Source of the DNA: Pedobacter sp. ok626
Lineage (GTDB): Bacteria > Bacteroidota > Bacteroidia > Sphingobacteriales > Sphingobacteriaceae
Length of the DNA stretch: 64,000 nucleotides
Reading direction: 5' to 3'
NCBI RefSeq assembly: GCF_900100435.1
Contig: NZ_FNEX01000001.1
Span: 248,001 to 312,000, forward strand
The stretch's first letter is position 1. The number at the start of each line of letters is the position of its first letter. The position numbers were made by a program, and so were the translations under genes. Positions 7,335 to 17,313 of the stretch are shown one piece after another. The notes under the pieces are model-generated. The model made no database searches, had not been told where the DNA came from, and saw nothing but the letters and a program-made list of their open reading frames with translations.

Positions 7335-10202
7335 ATGAAGAGGAAAACATTTTTACAGCAAAGTGCTATTTTTTCTGTTGCCAGCTTGTTGATGTTGAAG
7401 AATAATGCTTTTTCTCAGTCGGTAGTAAATACACTGATAGACGATACGGATGATGATTTATATCAGCTCTTTAAGAACCCATCCATTGGCTATAGGCCAT
7501 TTGTACGCTGGTGGTGGAACGGGAATAAGATAGAAAGAACGGAATTGGTGAGAGAACTTAAACTGTTAAAAGAGGCAGGTATTGGTGGGGTTGAAATCAA
7601 TCCGATTTCCTTTCCATCCAATACGGATGATATGGGGATCCCATCGGTGGATTGGCTAAGTGATGACTGGATAGATTTATTGAAGTTTAGCTTAACTGAA
7701 GCTAAAAAACTAGGGATGACCTGCGATCTTTTAGCTGGTACAGGATTCCCATATGGTGCTGGATTTTTACCTGAGGAAGACCGTGCCCAAGTGGTGGTGG
7801 TGGCTGTGAAAAAACTGGTAGGTCCTTTAAAAACCGAATTTTCGCTATTTGATATTTTTAAAGAAGCAGACCCGGCAACTTTGAGTCCTTATACCGGACG
7901 TAAAATGGAATTGTTGGGATTAAGTATTGTTCCAGATCCTTTGACCAGCATGGATCAGGTGAAAAACATTACCCATCAAGTGGTCAATGATGCTGTGAAA
8001 ATTGATTTGCCGAAAGGGAATTTCGCAGTGTACGGTTTAGTGAAAATAAAAGGTTTTATGAAGGTGATACAAGGTGCCCCCGGTGGGACAGGACCTGTAC
8101 TCAATCATTACAATGAAAAAGCAGTTAAAAATTACCTGAATAAAATCAGCGGTACCATTCAAAAAAGAATTGGCCCATTGGCACCAGATGTACGTTCCTT
8201 TTTTCTGGATAGTTTAGAAATGGAAGGCGCCAATTGGACGGGTGACATGATGGTCGAGTTTCAAAAAAGAAGGGGCTATGATTTATATCCTTACCTACCA
8301 TTTATACTCTTTAAAACAGGTAGAATGGGGAATACGATTGACTTATACTATGCCGTAAATATCAGTCCTGAGATGAAAAAAATGCTGAACAGGATGCGGT
8401 ATGATTTTGAATACACCAAAGCTGAGCTTTTTAGAGAGCGGTTTTCGAAGAGTTTTATTGAATGGTGTGCTGAAAACAAAATAAAATCAAGGGCACAGGC
8501 TTATGGTAGGGGACATTTTCCTTTAGAGGGTACCTTTGATATGGACATCCCGGAATGCGAAACCTGGATGAAATATGGTATAGGGGAGGAGATTTCTGAA
8601 AGAGATTTTATGAAGTATCCCTGGCATTTAGGTCGTGGGAATACCATGATCAATAAATATGTTTCTTCAGCGGCGCATTTGAAAGGGAAAAAACTGATCA
8701 GCTCTGAAGAATTAACGAATACAGATATGGTATTTAATGAGTCGTTGGAGCTGTTTAAAATAGCCGGCGATCAAAGTACCATTTCGGGAGTTACGCATCC
8801 GATTTTTCACGGATTTAATTACTCGCCACCAGATGCCGCTTTTCCAGGTTGGATCACCTATGGTGGCTATTTTAATGAGCAAAATACCATGTGGCCGTAT
8901 TTTAAGCATTATACGGATTATAGAGCAAGGTTATCTGCATTATTGCAACAGGCTACTTTTTTTGCGGATATAGCGATTATGGCACCAATTGGCGATATGT
9001 GGGCTGAGTTTGGTGCGCAAATGGAACCTTTTCCATGGGGTGTAACGCCTCCCTATCAACAATTGATTTGGGAATCTATCCATCAAAATGGAAATGCCTG
9101 CGACTATGTTTCGGAACAGGTAATTGCGGATGCGGATTTTAAAGGCGGTTGGATGAGTTATGGTCCGAGAAAGTACCACGCGTTATTTTTAATAGAAGTA
9201 AGAAGTATTCAGCCTCAAACGGCTAAAAAATTATATGATTTTGTGAAGGCCGGTGGTCGGATTTTCTGTATAGAAGCTTATCCGGAGCAGTCATTAGGTT
9301 GGTTTAAGCACGAAGAAAAAGATGCCGCAGTAAAGGAATGGGTGACGAAACTAAAAGCTTATCCAGATCAATTTGTTTTGTTGCCAAAACCAGCGGCAAA
9401 CTTTAAGGAATGGTATCAAACGGTACAAGCGAAGTATAAGGTTACGCCTTATGTTAAAATCGCCAATCCAAATACTTTTGTGACCCAGGTGCGGTATCAA
9501 ACAAAAAACTCGGATATCTTTTTGTTTAACAATGCGAGTGCGCATCTCAGCATAGATTTAGACGCTACATTTTTACCGGAGATTACAGATAAAAAACAAG
9601 CCTGGATTTGGGATGCAGTAAGTGGAGAACGCTTTAAACTGGATTTGAAAGACCGGAATTTTAAAGTGAAACTCTGTCCGGCTGATTCTAAAATTATTGT
9701 TTTTAATAAGGATAGAAATGGGAAGAACTGGGATCCGGTTCCTGAAATCAGCGCCAATGCAATGAGCCTAAAATCCCCTTGGAAGGCTGAGTTTAGCCAT
9801 ATGGATGGGACAGTGAAAACTCAGGACCTGACAGAGCTTACTGATTTAAAGGATTTACCTGATTACACTTATTTCTCTGGCACGGTTTCCTATAAAACCA
9901 CGATCAGTTTATCCAACCCTACAAGCCTTCGTTATCTAGATTTAGGAAAGGTATTTGGCATCGCAGAATTGATTGTGAATGGGGAAAACTTAGGCGCACA
10001 ATGGTTCGGTCGTAGGGCTTATGCGCTAGGAAATCTGTTGAAAAAGGGTACAAATACTATTGAAATTAAAGTGACTACGGTAATGCTGAATTACATGAAA
10101 TCTTTAACGGAAAATGCGACCGCACAATACTGGTCGAACAATAAAAAGAAAGAACAACCACTTCAATCCATGGGTTTGGTTGGCCCTATTAACTTATTTT
10201 AA
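7335..10202 (+). CDS. GH106-like (alpha-L-rhamnosidase-type) exported glycoside hydrolase
   Basis: A 955-residue exported enzyme with an N-terminal signal (MKRKTFLQQS..., with AFSQS near residue 28). The mature start carries the GH106-like signature 'RPFVRWWWNGN' followed by a TIM-barrel opening (LKEAGIGGVEI). The centre includes 'RSFFLDSLEMEGANWT' and 'SSEELTNTD', typical of these barrels. The C-terminus (about 860-950) is a GH2-type sugar-binding jelly roll with 'YLDLGKVFGIAELIVNGENLG'. Known GH106 enzymes remove alpha-L-rhamnose, but this broad family contains many untested members, so rhamnose is only a guess. It starts 10 bp after the TIM-barrel gene and 11 bp before the GH28-like gene. 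It probably acts in the periplasm on imported oligosaccharides. Confidence 0.78.
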   Translation: MKRKTFLQQSAIFSVASLLMLKNNAFSQSVVNTLIDDTDDDLYQLFKNPSIGYRPFVRWWWNGNKIERTELVRELKLLKEAGIGGVEINPISFPSNTDDMGIPSVDWLSDDWIDLLKFSLTEAKKLGMTCDLLAGTGFPYGAGFLPEEDRAQVVVVAVKKLVGPLKTEFSLFDIFKEADPATLSPYTGRKMELLGLSIVPDPLTSMDQVKNITHQVVNDAVKIDLPKGNFAVYGLVKIKGFMKVIQGAPGGTGPVLNHYNEKAVKNYLNKISGTIQKRIGPLAPDVRSFFLDSLEMEGANWTGDMMVEFQKRRGYDLYPYLPFILFKTGRMGNTIDLYYAVNISPEMKKMLNRMRYDFEYTKAELFRERFSKSFIEWCAENKIKSRAQAYGRGHFPLEGTFDMDIPECETWMKYGIGEEISERDFMKYPWHLGRGNTMINKYVSSAAHLKGKKLISSEELTNTDMVFNESLELFKIAGDQSTISGVTHPIFHGFNYSPPDAAFPGWITYGGYFNEQNTMWPYFKHYTDYRARLSALLQQATFFADIAIMAPIGDMWAEFGAQMEPFPWGVTPPYQQLIWESIHQNGNACDYVSEQVIADADFKGGWMSYGPRKYHALFLIEVRSIQPQTAKKLYDFVKAGGRIFCIEAYPEQSLGWFKHEEKDAAVKEWVTKLKAYPDQFVLLPKPAANFKEWYQTVQAKYKVTPYVKIANPNTFVTQVRYQTKNSDIFLFNNASAHLSIDLDATFLPEITDKKQAWIWDAVSGERFKLDLKDRNFKVKLCPADSKIIVFNKDRNGKNWDPVPEISANAMSLKSPWKAEFSHMDGTVKTQDLTELTDLKDLPDYTYFSGTVSYKTTISLSNPTSLRYLDLGKVFGIAELIVNGENLGAQWFGRRAYALGNLLKKGTNTIEIKVTTVMLNYMKSLTENATAQYWSNNKKKEQPLQSMGLVGPINLF

Positions 10203-10213
10203 TCGAAAATATA

Positions 10214-11680
10214 ATGAAAATTCAAAAGAAAGTAATTCTGATGCTGCTGATTATGATTCAGTGTACAGCTGTTTTTGCGAAAGACTATAAAGCCTCATTT
10301 TTCCATATCAAATCAGATGGTTCGACGATGAACACCCGCTCTATTCAGTTTGCGATCGATTACATCAGCAAAAATGGTGGAGGTAGATTGGTTTTTTATG
10401 TGGGCAGGTATTTGACAGGTTCCATTTACATGAAATCTAATGTGACGATTCAGTTAGAAGAAGGAGCAGTTTTATTGGGTTCGACCAATCCTTTTGATTA
10501 TGATAGAATTGGCAATACAGCACTTATTCATGCGCGGGATGTAGAAAATATAGGGATCACCGGTAAAGGAATGATTGATGGACAAGGTAGGCCATTGGCC
10601 AATAATTCTATCGCTTATGCAAATGATGGATTGATTGTCGATATTCTGAAATATGACCGTACCCGTGAATCCATCCGACCAATGGTGATTTACTTTTACA
10701 ATTGCGTAAATGTGAATATCAAAGACTTGATTCTTCAAAATTCGGCTTGTTGGTTACAGACTTATGAGCGTTGCAAAAATATGGTGATCGACAATATTAC
10801 GGTAAACAACGTTGCTTATTGGAATAGTGACGGTATTGATATTGTGGACTGTGATAATGTGGTGATTACAAATAACAAAATAGATGCTGCTGATGATGGA
10901 ATTTGTCTTAAGTCGCATACTGAGGGCTTTTTCTGCCACAATATATTAATCGAAAATAACATTGTACGCACCAGTGCAAACGGAATCAAATTAGGTACTG
11001 CTGGTAAAGGTGGTTTCAGAAATATTAAAATATTGAACAATACGGTATACAATACTTATCGCTCGGCTATTGCATTGCAAAGTGTGGATGGAGGCTTTTT
11101 AGAAGATATTGTAGTAGATGGTTTAAAAAGTACGAACACTGGTCATGTGATCTTTTTAAGATTAGGAGAACGTATCCCAGGTAAAAAATCGACCATGAAA
11201 AGAATATCCATCAAAAATGTGGTAGCGGATGTGCCTATTGGTAAAGCAGATGCTGGTTACGATTATGAGGGACCGATTGAAGACATGCCAAGAAATATTT
11301 CTCCAATTATTATCGCTGGTTTACCAGGGCAATATATTGAGGATGTGACCTTCAGCAATTTTGACATTTCTTATCCTGGTGCGGGCAGTAAATACATGGC
11401 CTACGTAGCATTAGATAAACTAGACAGCATTCCGGAAGAGGCAGCAGGTTATCCAGAGTTTTCTATGTTTAAAGAGATTCCAGCATGGGGTATTTACGTG
11501 CGACATGCGAAAAACATCAATTTCTCTAATCTATCATTGAAAGCAGAAAAGAAAGATTACCGTTTACCAATTGTAATGGATGATGTGCATGGTGCAGAGT
11601 TGAAAAAAATTACCTTTCAACAAATCGATCAGAAAAAATTATTGCATACCTATAAGTCAACCAATGTAAAGGTTAATTAA
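10214..11680 (+). CDS. GH28-like right-handed beta-helix protein, atypical active site
   Basis: A 488-residue exported protein (signal about 1-22, AVFAKD). It has the N-terminal GH28 block with 'NTRSIQFAIDYIS-NGGG' and a series of beta-helix coils. Part of the GH28 active site is present: NSD at 204-206 and the DD pair at 227-228 (ADDGICLKS). The next catalytic strand of polygalacturonases, normally GHG, reads ANGIKLG here, and the normal R-x-K block is replaced by AIALQS. It is therefore a GH28 relative but probably not an ordinary polygalacturonase. It could be another uronide- or rhamnose-acting hydrolase, or a beta-helix enzyme of another family. It stands in the operon between the GH106-like and GH92 genes. 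Confidence 0.7.
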   Translation: MKIQKKVILMLLIMIQCTAVFAKDYKASFFHIKSDGSTMNTRSIQFAIDYISKNGGGRLVFYVGRYLTGSIYMKSNVTIQLEEGAVLLGSTNPFDYDRIGNTALIHARDVENIGITGKGMIDGQGRPLANNSIAYANDGLIVDILKYDRTRESIRPMVIYFYNCVNVNIKDLILQNSACWLQTYERCKNMVIDNITVNNVAYWNSDGIDIVDCDNVVITNNKIDAADDGICLKSHTEGFFCHNILIENNIVRTSANGIKLGTAGKGGFRNIKILNNTVYNTYRSAIALQSVDGGFLEDIVVDGLKSTNTGHVIFLRLGERIPGKKSTMKRISIKNVVADVPIGKADAGYDYEGPIEDMPRNISPIIIAGLPGQYIEDVTFSNFDISYPGAGSKYMAYVALDKLDSIPEEAAGYPEFSMFKEIPAWGIYVRHAKNINFSNLSLKAEKKDYRLPIVMDDVHGAELKKITFQQIDQKKLLHTYKSTNVKVN

Positions 11681-11718
11681 ATGACCTATATTTAATTCCA
11701 TCTTAATTCTTCTTTGCA

Positions 11719-14034
11719 ATGAACCAGTTTAGCAGATGTTTAGTTGTTACCGCTTTGATCGGGAATATCGTATGTGTTGTAAATGCGCAAAATAAAAACG
11801 ATTTATATAAATATGTAAAACCCATTATTGGTACTCAAAAAATGGGGCATACTTATCCAGGAGCTACTGTGCCCTTTGGTATGGTCCAATTGAGCCCGGA
11901 TACCGATACGCTTTCCTACGAAGAGAATGGGAGGTACAATAAGGATGTTTACCGGTATTGCGCAGGTTATCAGTATGATGATCCAACGATTGTAGGCTTC
12001 AGTCACACGCATTATAGTGGAACCGGGCATTCGGATTTGGGTGATTTTTTAGTGATGCCAACTGTTGGAAAAGTACAACTTAACCCAGGTACGGCTAAGT
12101 CTCCGGAAAGTGGTTACCGTTCAAAATTTAGCCACCAAAATGAACTTGCTGAAGCCAATTATTACAAGGTGAAACTGGATGATGATGGTGTTTTGGCAGA
12201 GTTAACCACATCTGCAAGAGTGGGTTTTCATCAGTATACTTTTCCGAAATCTAAGGAAGCCAATATTATATTGGATTTGATGCATGGTCTTTATAACTAC
12301 GACAATAAAAACGTTTGGACTTATGTCCGGGTCGTCAATGATACTTTGGTTACTGGTTACAGACAAACCAATGGCTGGGCGAAAAACCGTACGGTATATT
12401 TTGCGATGTCTTTCTCTAAACCATTTAAGTCTTACGGGGCTAAAGATTTTACTAAAAAAGAGGTTTACAAAGGGTTTTGGGGAAAGTTTGATCAAACCAG
12501 AAACTTCCCGGAACTAGCTGCAAGGCAAATTAGAATGTATTTTAATTTTGATACAGAAGAGGCAGAAAAGGTAAAGATCAAGTTTGCGATTTCGTCGGTG
12601 AGCAGCGACAATGCCTTGATGAATATGAAGGCAGAAATACCGGGTTGGGATTTTAATCAGGTGAAAGAAAAAGGTCAGCAGCTGTGGAATAAGGAGCTTC
12701 AAAAGATTGAAGTGAAAACAGAGAAAAAGGAAGAGGCGATCAATTTTTATACGGCTATGTACCATGCTTTTTTAAGTCCAACAGTTTACATGGACGTAAA
12801 TAATGAGTACAAAGGTTTAGACCAAAAAGCACATGAGACCAAGGGATTTGTAAACTATACCACCTTTTCTTTATGGGATACTTACAGAACCTTACATCCC
12901 TTTTTTAACCTGATTCAGCCGCAAAGAAATAACGATATGGTGAAATCTATGCTGGCACACTTTGATCAAAGTGCTTTACCGATGTTGCCGGTATGGTCTA
13001 ACTCGGCCAACGATACCTGGTGCATGAGTGGTTACCATAGTGTATCTGTAGTTGCGGATGCGATTATTAAAGGCAATTTCAGTGGTGATGTAAATCAAGC
13101 TTTAGCAGCTTGTGTGCGGACGGCAAATCAGCGTAATTTTGAAGGCATAGGAGATTATATAGATAAAGGTTACGTGCCATCGGATAAAAACCGGACTGCG
13201 GTTTCTAATACGCTGGAGTATGCTTATGACGATTGGTGTATCGCACAGTTAGCGAAAAAAATAGGCAATACGGAAGTATACAACACCTTTATCAAACGGT
13301 CTGAAAATTGGAGAAATGTGTATGATGCTACGATTGGTTTCATGAGGCCACGTTTATCGGATGGATCTTTTAGAAAAGAGTTTGATGTTTTAGAAACTGA
13401 GGGGCAGGGATTTATTGAAGGTAATGCATGGAACTATAGTCTGTATGTTCCTCAAAACCCAGAGGCTTTGATTAAGCTAATGGGTGGTGACAAAAAGTTT
13501 GTTCCGCATTTGGATTCACTATTTACCATGGATTTACCCGATGTCTTTTTTGCGCATACAGAGGACATCACCAGAGAGGGGATTATTGGTAATTATGTAC
13601 ATGGAAATGAGCCTGCACATCATGTGGCTTACCTTTACAATTATACCTCTCAGCCCTGGAAAACACAGAAAACTGTGCGGATGATTTTGGGAAAACAATA
13701 CCATAACGGACCTGATGGTTTGGGCGGAAATGATGATTGTGGACAAATGAGCGCCTGGTACATGATGTCTTCTCTTGGTTTTTATCCAATGGCACCGGCT
13801 TCTGATCGTTATGAATTGGGCAGTCCATCGGTATTGAATGCGACCCTTAATCTCGAAAATGGTAAGCAGTTTACTGTGGAAGCTAAAAACCAAAGTACCA
13901 AAAATGTTTACGTGAAGCAGGTACTTTTAAATGGAAAAGTATTAAATCGTTTATATATTACCCATGCTGAAATTGTTGGCGGTGGAAAATTAACCTTTGT
14001 TATGGCTTTGGCACCGAATAAAAAGAGTAGTTAA
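11719..14034 (+). CDS. GH92 family exo-alpha-mannosidase
   Basis: A 771-residue exported enzyme with a Sec signal (about 1-24, VVNAQ). It carries the family's strong markers: 'KPIIGT' then 'HTYPGATVPFGMVQLSPDT' near residue 45, 'GFSHTHYSGTG' near 94, and a C-terminal 'GNDDCGQMSAWY' block holding the acidic residues linked to Ca2+-dependent inverting catalysis. GH92 enzymes remove terminal alpha-mannose of various linkages. The gene is followed directly by PL8, with the stop and the next ATG abutting at 14034/14035. Together with PL8 and GH88 it recalls the xanthan pathway, where mannose and glucuronate side chains are trimmed. The linkage preference cannot be read from the sequence. Confidence 0.93.
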   Translation: MNQFSRCLVVTALIGNIVCVVNAQNKNDLYKYVKPIIGTQKMGHTYPGATVPFGMVQLSPDTDTLSYEENGRYNKDVYRYCAGYQYDDPTIVGFSHTHYSGTGHSDLGDFLVMPTVGKVQLNPGTAKSPESGYRSKFSHQNELAEANYYKVKLDDDGVLAELTTSARVGFHQYTFPKSKEANIILDLMHGLYNYDNKNVWTYVRVVNDTLVTGYRQTNGWAKNRTVYFAMSFSKPFKSYGAKDFTKKEVYKGFWGKFDQTRNFPELAARQIRMYFNFDTEEAEKVKIKFAISSVSSDNALMNMKAEIPGWDFNQVKEKGQQLWNKELQKIEVKTEKKEEAINFYTAMYHAFLSPTVYMDVNNEYKGLDQKAHETKGFVNYTTFSLWDTYRTLHPFFNLIQPQRNNDMVKSMLAHFDQSALPMLPVWSNSANDTWCMSGYHSVSVVADAIIKGNFSGDVNQALAACVRTANQRNFEGIGDYIDKGYVPSDKNRTAVSNTLEYAYDDWCIAQLAKKIGNTEVYNTFIKRSENWRNVYDATIGFMRPRLSDGSFRKEFDVLETEGQGFIEGNAWNYSLYVPQNPEALIKLMGGDKKFVPHLDSLFTMDLPDVFFAHTEDITREGIIGNYVHGNEPAHHVAYLYNYTSQPWKTQKTVRMILGKQYHNGPDGLGGNDDCGQMSAWYMMSSLGFYPMAPASDRYELGSPSVLNATLNLENGKQFTVEAKNQSTKNVYVKQVLLNGKVLNRLYITHAEIVGGGKLTFVMALAPNKKSS

Positions 14035-16110
14035 ATGAGGTTACCCATATTTTATAGCGTCCTGGCTATGTCTTTTTTTACAGTAAGTAAGGCCCATAGT
14101 CAGGATGAATTTCAAGTTATTGAATCAAAAATTACAAGGTATATAAAATCAGACGTTGAAGGCAATCAGTTCAACCAAGACCTCAAAAAGAACTCATTAG
14201 CGATTCAAAATGATGGGCGTTGGTTGGGGATTGATTATTCGTCTAGAGCCGAAACAAATTGGGCTCCGCTGATCCACTTAAACAGAGTTAAGCAGTTTGC
14301 CCTGGCTTTAAACGATGCAGGGGCTGCAGGAGATAAGAAACTGGCCTCACAAACCATTAGCGCTTTACGGTATTGGTTGCAACAGCGCCCAGGGAGTGTC
14401 AATTGGTTTCAAAATGATATTGCATCGCCAACCGCTATAGGGGAGATCTTGATGCTCTTAAAAAGTAACCATACGTTGCCTTCAACTTTGCAAGATTCCT
14501 TGATCAATTCGATGAAGCAGGGGGATGTGGTAAGGGCTGCTGGTGCCAATAAGTTGGATATTGCCATTCACATGATGTATAGGGCTTGTCTCACCAGAGA
14601 TAAGGTACTGATGGATTCAGCCGTTAACCAGGCATTTATGCCTATTACCTTAGGGAATAGGCAAGGTTTACAATATGATTATTCTTATTTGCAACACGGG
14701 CCGCAATTGCAGATTGCAAGTTATGGTCAGGTGTTTTTAATTGGTGAATATAAAGTAGCATCCTGGTTGTCGGGAACCAGTTATGCAATCCAGTCAGAAA
14801 AGTTAAAGATTCTTGATCACTACTTAATAAATACTTTTTTAAAGACCATTAGGGGCCGATATATTGATTTTAATACCGAAGGCCGGGGGATTTCGAGGAA
14901 TGATATTTTAGATAAAACAAATATTACCACTAAAGCAGGAGCGCATAGTTTATTGGCTTTAGCCAAAGAAGTGAATCCAAAAAATGTAGGGGTATTGGAT
15001 GAGGCGGAACAACGAATTCTACAAATTCAAGCACCATCTTTCGCGGTCAAACCTAGTCATACTCATTTTTATAAGAGTGACTATACGTTACACAATCGAC
15101 CAGCTTACTCCTTTAATGTAAGGACAGTTTCCAGACGTACAGTTAGAACGGAATTTGGGAACAAGGAGAATTTAATCGGTAAATTTTTGCCTGATGGTTC
15201 TACTAATATTCAGCGTACTGGGGCGGAATATTTTAACATTATGCCGGTTTGGGAATGGGATAAAATTCCGGGTGTGACGGGTCGGGATTATAAGGTGGAC
15301 CAAAGAACAACGATTGAGTGGGGAGAAAGAGGAGTGGGCTCTTTTATTGGTGGGACATCTGATGGCTTGTATGGAACAACCGTTTACCAATTGGATTATG
15401 ATGAGGTTACGGCAAAAAAGGCTTGGTTTTTCTTTGATGATGAAATAGTATGTTTAGGTACGGATATCAATAGCTTGGCTAAAGAAGCCATTACCACAAC
15501 CGTTAATCAAGCCTGGGCAAAAGGTCCGGTAAAGGTTTTTGAAAATGGTATCAAAGGGATCTGGCAGGATAGTATTGGTTATTATTTTCCAAATCAGGGA
15601 GATCTTAAATGGACCAGTGGAAAGCAAAGCGGTAGCTGGAGTTTAATCAATGCGAATCGATCTAAAAAAGTGGTTCAAGGAAAGGTGTTTAAATTATGGT
15701 TTAATCATGGACATGACCCAGTTAATCAATCTTATGCCTATATTGTAAAACCAAGTATCAGTGAAAATGAGATGAAAAGTAACAAGGCTTTGAATACAAA
15801 AATATTAGTAAATACACCTGCTGTGCAGGCGGTTGAAAATGAAGATTTACAAATGCTGCAGGTGGTGTTTTATGAGGCGGGTAGTTTGACCAAGCCAAAT
15901 TTCTCTGTCACTGTTGATCAGCCTTGTGTTTTGTTAATCAAAGCGTTGAAGTCTAAAAATCCAGTCCTATACCTTTCAGATCCTACTCAAAAATTAACAG
16001 ATTTACATATTAGCTTTAGTTCCGCATTCCTTGACATCAAGGAACTTTTCCCGATCAGTTTACCACAGGGAGATCAGAAGGGAGCAACTGTAAGTTTCCA
16101 ATTTAATTAA
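14035..16110 (+). CDS. Polysaccharide lyase family 8 (hyaluronan/chondroitin/xanthan lyase type)
   Basis: A 691-residue exported lyase with a signal ending near AHSQD (residue 23). The N-terminal alpha-toroid has the PL8 catalytic set: Asn172 in GANKLD, His221 in YLQHGPQ, Tyr230 in ASYGQV and Arg284/Arg288 in GRGISR. The spacing is close to that reported for P. heparinus chondroitinase AC. PL8 enzymes cleave at uronic acid by beta-elimination and leave a 4,5-unsaturated uronate, which is the substrate of the GH88 enzyme encoded 33 bp downstream. The family acts on hyaluronan, chondroitin, xanthan and alginate-like substrates. The GH92 neighbour argues for a mannose-containing polymer, and nagAB for an N-acetylhexosamine. 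Substrate is unresolved. Confidence 0.88.
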   Translation: MRLPIFYSVLAMSFFTVSKAHSQDEFQVIESKITRYIKSDVEGNQFNQDLKKNSLAIQNDGRWLGIDYSSRAETNWAPLIHLNRVKQFALALNDAGAAGDKKLASQTISALRYWLQQRPGSVNWFQNDIASPTAIGEILMLLKSNHTLPSTLQDSLINSMKQGDVVRAAGANKLDIAIHMMYRACLTRDKVLMDSAVNQAFMPITLGNRQGLQYDYSYLQHGPQLQIASYGQVFLIGEYKVASWLSGTSYAIQSEKLKILDHYLINTFLKTIRGRYIDFNTEGRGISRNDILDKTNITTKAGAHSLLALAKEVNPKNVGVLDEAEQRILQIQAPSFAVKPSHTHFYKSDYTLHNRPAYSFNVRTVSRRTVRTEFGNKENLIGKFLPDGSTNIQRTGAEYFNIMPVWEWDKIPGVTGRDYKVDQRTTIEWGERGVGSFIGGTSDGLYGTTVYQLDYDEVTAKKAWFFFDDEIVCLGTDINSLAKEAITTTVNQAWAKGPVKVFENGIKGIWQDSIGYYFPNQGDLKWTSGKQSGSWSLINANRSKKVVQGKVFKLWFNHGHDPVNQSYAYIVKPSISENEMKSNKALNTKILVNTPAVQAVENEDLQMLQVVFYEAGSLTKPNFSVTVDQPCVLLIKALKSKNPVLYLSDPTQKLTDLHISFSSAFLDIKELFPISLPQGDQKGATVSFQFN

Positions 16111-16143
16111 ACCTCAATCATAACATATAGTACCTATCCAAAC

Positions 16144-17313
16144 ATGAAGAAAACAGTTGTCCTTTTCATTTTAATGACCATGATTATTGCGAATGGTTTT
16201 GCCCAGAAAAAGCCATTGGTAGACGTAGATAAAGCATTCGACTTTGCCGCTAAGCAATATACAAATATGTTGGCCAGTCACCAGGATTTAACCAAATTTC
16301 CACAATCGACAAAACCGAACGGAGAGCCTTATGACAGGACTTCTGAATGGTGGTGTAGCGGTTTTTTTGGCGGATCTCTATGGTATTTATATGAATACAC
16401 CCAGGGAGACAGCTGGAAAGTTGCCGCAGATAAATGGACCAGAGCTTTAGATAAGGAAAAGTACAATAAGAGCACGCATGATTTAGGTTTTATGCTTTAC
16501 TGTCCGTATGGAAATGGCTATCGCATTACTCAGAATAAGGATTACATAGAGCCAATGGTTACGGGTGCAAACTCTTTGGCGACAAGGTTTAATCCTGCAT
16601 ATGGTTTGATCAAATCATGGGATAAGCATGCAGATTGCGAATATCCGGTGATTATAGACAATATGATGAACCTGGAGTTTTTATTTTGGGTGGCTAAACA
16701 AACAAAAGATAAAAGATTGTATGACATCGCGGTAACGCATGCGGACAATACGATGAAACATCATTTTAGAAAAGATTTTAGCAGTTACCATGTGGTTTGT
16801 TATTTGCCTGGAACCAAAGTTTTTAGACAGAAAACGCACCAGGGTGCAGCGGATTCTTCGGCTTGGGCGAGGGGACAGGCATGGGCAGTGTATGGTTATA
16901 CTTTGATGTACAGAGAAACTAAGGATAAGAAGTACCTTAAACAGGCAGAAGGTATTGCAAATTTTGTGATTAACCATCCAAATCTTCCTGCGGATAAAGT
17001 ACCTTATTGGGATTTTGATAGACCAGGCGAAGAAAGAGATGCTTCGGCAGCAGCTGTATTTGCTTCTGCATTTTTGGAATTGAGTACGTTTAGCAAAAAG
17101 AACAAAGACTTATATTTCAATACGGCAGAGCAAATGTTGGCTAGTTTAGCTTCTCCGGCATACACGGCGAATTTGAATGAGAACAATAATTTTATCTTAA
17201 AGCATTCGGTAGGGCATAAGCCGGCAAAGTCTGAGATCAATACGCCAATTGTTTATGCAGATTATTATTACTTAGAGGCTTTATTAAGGTATAAAAAACT
17301 AACAGCTATATAA
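16144..17313 (+). CDS. GH88 unsaturated glucuronyl hydrolase (copy 1)
   Basis: A 389-residue exported enzyme (signal about 1-20, NGFAQ) with the alpha6/alpha6-barrel pattern of GH88. The two catalytic acids are visible: Asp113 in STHDLGFMLY and Asp172 in VIIDNMMNLE. The block 'AWARGQAWAVYGY' and the C-terminal ADYYYLEAL are also typical. It adds water to the 4,5-unsaturated uronate that a lyase leaves at the non-reducing end and so frees the sugar. The PL8 gene 33 bp upstream is the obvious supplier. It is the last gene of the operon, whose stop lies within a hairpin shared with the convergent lacI. A related GH88 is encoded at 61141-62349 in the heparan cluster. Confidence 0.92.
   Translation: MKKTVVLFILMTMIIANGFAQKKPLVDVDKAFDFAAKQYTNMLASHQDLTKFPQSTKPNGEPYDRTSEWWCSGFFGGSLWYLYEYTQGDSWKVAADKWTRALDKEKYNKSTHDLGFMLYCPYGNGYRITQNKDYIEPMVTGANSLATRFNPAYGLIKSWDKHADCEYPVIIDNMMNLEFLFWVAKQTKDKRLYDIAVTHADNTMKHHFRKDFSSYHVVCYLPGTKVFRQKTHQGAADSSAWARGQAWAVYGYTLMYRETKDKKYLKQAEGIANFVINHPNLPADKVPYWDFDRPGEERDASAAAVFASAFLELSTFSKKNKDLYFNTAEQMLASLASPAYTANLNENNNFILKHSVGHKPAKSEINTPIVYADYYYLEALLRYKKLTAI

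Noticed and set aside
14035..16110. PL8 as a definite chondroitinase AC
   Set aside because: The catalytic spacing is similar, but PL8 residues are shared by hyaluronan, chondroitin and xanthan lyases, and no chondroitin sulfatase is in the locus.
11719..17313. Plain xanthan utilization operon (GH92 + PL8 + GH88)
   Set aside because: No backbone endoglucanase or glucosidase is present, while nagAB, GH106-like and GH28-like genes share the operon.
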